Shown piece after piece: positions 12,832 through 15,302 of a stretch of 15,302 nt of DNA (position 1 is its first letter; each line of letters begins with the position of its first letter). The translations under genes were made by a program, and so were the position numbers. Under the pieces are notes generated by a model, which was not told the DNA's origin, did no database searches, and saw nothing but the letters and a program-made list of their open reading frames with translations. The stretch covers positions 18,652 through 33,953 of the forward strand of contig NZ_JH605000.1 of the NCBI RefSeq assembly GCF_000250875.1, in the 5' to 3' direction. The stretch is from Sutterella parvirubra YIT 11816 (GTDB lineage: Bacteria > Pseudomonadota > Gammaproteobacteria > Burkholderiales > Burkholderiaceae_F).

Positions 12832-14763
12832 TCAGCCGAGGTAGTCGCGCAGGCGTTCCTGGAATTCAGGACCGCGCAGCTTCCTGATCGCGGCGCTTTC
12901 GATCTGACGGACGCGCTCGCGGGTGAGGCCCAACGTGCGGCCCACTTCTTCCAACGTGTGGTCCTGGTTCGTGCCGATGCCGTAACGAAGGCGCAGCACC
13001 TGCGCTTCGCGGGGCGACAGTTCGTCCAGGGACTTCTTCACGCAGTCGATCATCGAGCGGTCCTGGAAGGCGATGCCCGGATCGTCCGCCTCGTCGCCGC
13101 GCACGAAGTCGAGCTTCGTCGCGTCTTCCTCGTCGCCGATCGGGGCGTCGATCGATTCGACGCCGCGCATCGCCTGCGTGAGCAGGACGACCTTGGCGAG
13201 CGGGAGGCCAGCCAAATCCGCCAATTCCTGCTCGGTCGGCTGACGGCCGTTCTGCTGCAGGAACTTCTGCTTCTGACGGCGCAGCTTGTTGTAGGACTCG
13301 GTCATGTGCACCGGGATGCGGATCGTGTTGCCGAAGTCCGCGACGGCGCGCGTCACCGACTGGCGCACCCACCACGTCGCATAGGTCGAGAACTTGTAGC
13401 CGCGGCGGTATTCGAACTTGTCGACCGCCTTCATGAGGCCGAGGTTCCCTTCCTGGATGAGATCGGTCATCGCGAGCCCGCGGTTGACGTAGCCCTTCGC
13501 GATCGAGATGACGAGACGAAGGTTCGCCTCGATCATCTTCGCCTTGGCCTGCATGAGGTTGGCCTGCGCCAACTTCATCGCGCGGCCGAGGTCGCGCTGT
13601 TCGTCAAGCGACAGGAAGCCGGCCTTTTCAGCCGCCACGAGCTTCGCCTGCTCTTCCTGGAGGATCGCCATATGGCGGGCGACGTTCAAGGCCGCGTAGG
13701 TGTCCTGTTCGGCGAGGCGCGGGAAGAGGTTCTTGTCCGTGACGTTGCGGGTCAGAATCTGGACGGCTTCCTTCTGGCTGTAGTGGCAGCGGTCGACCAA
13801 GAAGCTCCTCATGTGCTTCAGCGTATCGTTCACGCCGTTCATGTGCGTGTTGATGTGCTCGGAGATCTGCGTCACGAGCTTCACCGAGAAGCGCACGCTG
13901 CCGAGCTCCTTCGACATCGCGGTCAAGGCCGTGCGGTACTCCTTCTCGCGGTCGGGGTCGCCGTAGGTTTCCTTCACGATGTCGAGGTAGATGCGGCAGC
14001 GGTCGAACATCTCGAGCACGCGCGAACGGAGCGCTTCCAGCTGCTCCGTCGTCATCGCGGCGGCGCCGATGTCGGTCGCGTTGTCGTCCTGGTCCGAGAG
14101 GGGTTCGCCTTCGGCGTCCACCATGCCGTCCAGGAACCCGTCGACGATCGTGTCGACCGGCGTGTTCTCGTCGCGGAGCGTTTCGCCCACGCGGAGGATC
14201 TCTTCGACCGCGATCGGGTACTGCACCATCGCGGCGACCAACTTCCCGGTGAACTGTTCGATCGACTTCGCGACTTCGATTTCACCGGCGCGGGTGAGAA
14301 GCTTGTGCGAGCCCACGCCGCGCAGGTACGCGCGCAGCGGATCCTTCGAGAGACCGGCCGATTCTTCGGGCGTGAGCATCACGGCGGCGTCGTCGTCGTC
14401 CACGTCTTCGCTGTCGCCCATCATGCCGTTGATGAGGATGTCATCCTCGTCGGGGGGCGTCTCAAAGACCTGGATGCCGAGGCGGCCCAGCTGTTCGGTC
14501 ACTTCCTGGAGGTGTTCCGTCGTGCGCAGAGCGCTTTCGGGCAGGTGGTCGTTCACGTCCGAGAGCGTCACCCAGCCGCGGGCGCGGCCGAGGCGCACGA
14601 GCGCGCCGTAGCCGTTGCGGCTCACCGCGCCTTCTTCGGGCACATCGACCTCACGGCCTTCCTGCCACGCATCCACCTCGGCGGATTCGGCCTGCGACTC
14701 CATGTCGTCGTCATCATTGAGGGCGGCGTCATCGGCAAAGTCGTCTTGGCGTTTCTTCTTCAT
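12832..14763 (-). CDS. rpoD: RpoD-like sigma-70 factor (downstream paralogue of a tandem pair)
   Basis: A 643-residue, full-length group-1-like sigma factor that would direct RNA polymerase to promoters. It has an acidic N-terminus, region 1.1 (about 50-108, '[11 protein letters not shown]'), region 1.2 (about 140-163, '[12 protein letters not shown]'), the sigma-70 non-conserved region (about 175-400), region 2 (about 405-480, '[31 protein letters not shown]' pattern), region 3, and region 4.2 with its helix-turn-helix (about 604-622, '[11 protein letters not shown]'). The -10-reading Gln and Thr of 'RQSVT' are kept. The usual ADQARTIRIP of housekeeping sigma is [10 protein letters not shown] here, and the C-terminal [11 protein letters not shown] reads [11 protein letters not shown]. 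It lies 443 bp downstream of the canonical rpoD end, with a terminator and its own likely promoter between. The start ATG has AGAGAG 7 bp upstream. Confidence 0.9.
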   Translation of the reverse strand: MKKKRQDDFADDAALNDDDDMESQAESAEVDAWQEGREVDVPEEGAVSRNGYGALVRLGRARGWVTLSDVNDHLPESALRTTEHLQEVTEQLGRLGIQVFETPPDEDDILINGMMGDSEDVDDDDAAVMLTPEESAGLSKDPLRAYLRGVGSHKLLTRAGEIEVAKSIEQFTGKLVAAMVQYPIAVEEILRVGETLRDENTPVDTIVDGFLDGMVDAEGEPLSDQDDNATDIGAAAMTTEQLEALRSRVLEMFDRCRIYLDIVKETYGDPDREKEYRTALTAMSKELGSVRFSVKLVTQISEHINTHMNGVNDTLKHMRSFLVDRCHYSQKEAVQILTRNVTDKNLFPRLAEQDTYAALNVARHMAILQEEQAKLVAAEKAGFLSLDEQRDLGRAMKLAQANLMQAKAKMIEANLRLVISIAKGYVNRGLAMTDLIQEGNLGLMKAVDKFEYRRGYKFSTYATWWVRQSVTRAVADFGNTIRIPVHMTESYNKLRRQKQKFLQQNGRQPTEQELADLAGLPLAKVVLLTQAMRGVESIDAPIGDEEDATKLDFVRGDEADDPGIAFQDRSMIDCVKKSLDELSPREAQVLRLRYGIGTNQDHTLEEVGRTLGLTRERVRQIESAAIRKLRGPEFQERLRDYLG

Positions 14764-15065
14764 TCAGGCTCTCTACATCCAAAAGGTCCCCGGGCGCAGC
14801 CGCGCCCGCGGACGAATCCGTTCAAGTCTTCGTGCTTTTTTCCGTTCGGGCACCCTTTCTTCAGGGCGCATCGGTCCGACGCTTGGGGGAAGGTCCGCTT
14901 CCCGACGGGGGATGTCTTCCGGATTCCGTGTCCGGGACGAGTAAGGCGTACGGCCGAAGGCGGCTTTGAGGGTGCTTTTCCGGCGTCTTTCTGGGAGACC
15001 GACGGCATCACCGCGCCCTCTGCTCGGGGCGTGGCGGCGACCCTGTCGGCGGCCGGCGAAAAAAG
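14764..15065 (-). other. Long 5' leader of the downstream sigma-70 gene with an overlapping open frame
   Basis: About 300 nt separate the predicted transcription start from the sigma ATG. One minus-strand frame is open through the whole leader and ends in a TGA at 14762-14760 that overlaps the sigma ATG as ATGA. An internal ATG at 15008-15006, with AGAGGG 7 bp upstream, would give an 82-residue basic peptide (MPSVSQKDAGKAPSKPPS at its start). Near the gene a GGGCGC/GCGCCC hairpin (14792-14807) is present. The peptide resembles nothing I know and GC-rich DNA often leaves frames open, so coding is unproven. Confidence 0.3.
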
Positions 15066-15071
15066 GGGTTC

Positions 15072-15100
15072 AGAATACACCGAGGGCGGCGCTTTTTCAA
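15072..15100 (-). promoter_or_regulatory. Sigma-70 promoter for the downstream sigma gene
   Basis: Minus strand: -35 TTGAAA (15100-15095), exactly 17 bp spacer, -10 TATTCT (15077-15072). It follows the rpoD terminator and precedes the sigma leader. This is the best-formed promoter in the window by eye. Confidence 0.6.
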
Positions 15101-15122
15101 TCGGACGGGGGCGCTTTTTCAA
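15088..15122. repeat. Perfect 13-bp direct repeat at the sigma promoter
   Basis: GGCGCTTTTTCAA occurs at 15088-15100 and again at 15110-15122, 22 bp apart, about two turns of the helix. On the minus strand each copy begins with TTGAAA; the proximal one supplies the -35 box. Confidence 0.75.
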
Positions 15123-15142
15123 CGTACGAGGAAGGCCCCGAA

Positions 15143-15183
15143 AGAAGACGGGCGGCGCACCCGCAGGCCGCCGCCCTCTTCTT
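15143..15183 (-). terminator. Terminator-like hairpin after the canonical rpoD
   Basis: On the minus strand AGAAGA-G-GGCGGCG pairs with CGCCGCC-CG-TCTTCT around an 11-nt loop (13 base pairs with a small internal mismatch), followed by TTCGG. It starts about 24 bp after the rpoD stop. Confidence 0.65.
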
Positions 15184-15206
15184 CATGGCTTCCGGACGAA
15201 TCCCCG

Positions 15207-15302
15207 TCAGTCCTTGTTGTCGCCTTCGACGAAGCTCTTCAACTTGTCGGCGCGGGACGGATGGCGGAGTTTCCTGAGCGCCTTCGTCTCGATCTGACGG
15301 AT
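15207..15302 (-). CDS. rpoD: RNA polymerase sigma factor RpoD, C-terminal fragment
   Basis: Only the last 31 codons are in the window; the gene continues beyond position 15302. They read [20 protein letters not shown] and then [11 protein letters not shown] before a TGA at 15209-15207. This is the canonical end of housekeeping sigma-70 (E. coli: [19 protein letters not shown]...), the end of the region 4.2 recognition helix and the activator-contact surface. It is on the same strand as, and upstream of, the divergent sigma-70 gene, and is presumably the main vegetative sigma factor of the cell. Confidence 0.88.
   Translation of the reverse strand: MRQIETKALRKLRHPSRADKLKSFVEGDNKD

Noticed and set aside
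12958..15297. A 779-codon plus-strand open frame opposite the sigma-70 gene
   Set aside because: It lies on the opposite strand of a clear sigma-70 gene, is His/Arg/Val-rich in the way that antisense GC-rich frames are, and has no recognisable domain.

Overview
The window looks like the chromosome of a GC-rich (roughly 60-65% by eye) betaproteobacterium. The protein set is beta-like: a full-length group-1 sigma-70, a RhlE-type helicase, a CYTH phosphatase and QueH. A member of the Sutterellaceae (Burkholderiales) is my best guess, but it is an inference from protein character and not a proven assignment. I see no phage, IS element, transposase or CRISPR array.

Layout. Positions 1-456 (+) hold the 3' part of a queuosine-synthesis reductase (QueH). 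Positions 576-1493 (+) encode an AEC-family membrane carrier and 1660-3105 (+) an NAD(P)-dependent aldehyde dehydrogenase, closed by a strong hairpin. Positions 3270-5797 (+) form a likely two-gene operon of a DUF401-type membrane protein and an OLD/AbiEii-like AAA ATPase. Positions 5924-7318 (+) are gltX, followed 85 bp later by a tRNA-Glu with anticodon CTC and a classic terminator. On the minus strand follow a CYTH phosphatase and a small AbrB/MazE-type regulator (8345 down to 7598). Next comes a 480-bp gene-free stretch (8418-8897) with a structured, terminator-ended RNA candidate and an 11-bp tandem repeat. A RhlE-type DEAD-box helicase (10817-8898, -) and a CAT-anticodon tRNA, probably tRNA-Ile2 (11004-10928, -), complete this block. 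Positions 11238-12658 (+) are a DUF234-type ATPase that is frameshifted and has lost key residues. The window ends with a complete sigma-70 (14763-12832, -) that lies directly downstream of the C-terminal end of a second, canonical RpoD (15302-15207, -).

How the parts relate. Much of the window is housekeeping for transcription and translation: gltX with its cognate tRNA, a tRNA-Ile2, queuosine modification, an RNA helicase and sigma factors. The transporter and dehydrogenase genes are ordinary metabolic cargo. The unusual parts are the tandem pair of RpoD-like sigma factors, with altered region 2.4 and C-terminal residues in the downstream copy and its own repeat-decorated promoter; the unassigned structured RNA at about 8510-8660; several helically phased tandem repeats in intergenic DNA; and two P-loop ATPases with Asp in place of the usual Walker B Glu, one an orphan and one a decaying gene. 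No search could be run, so family names rest on motifs read by eye.
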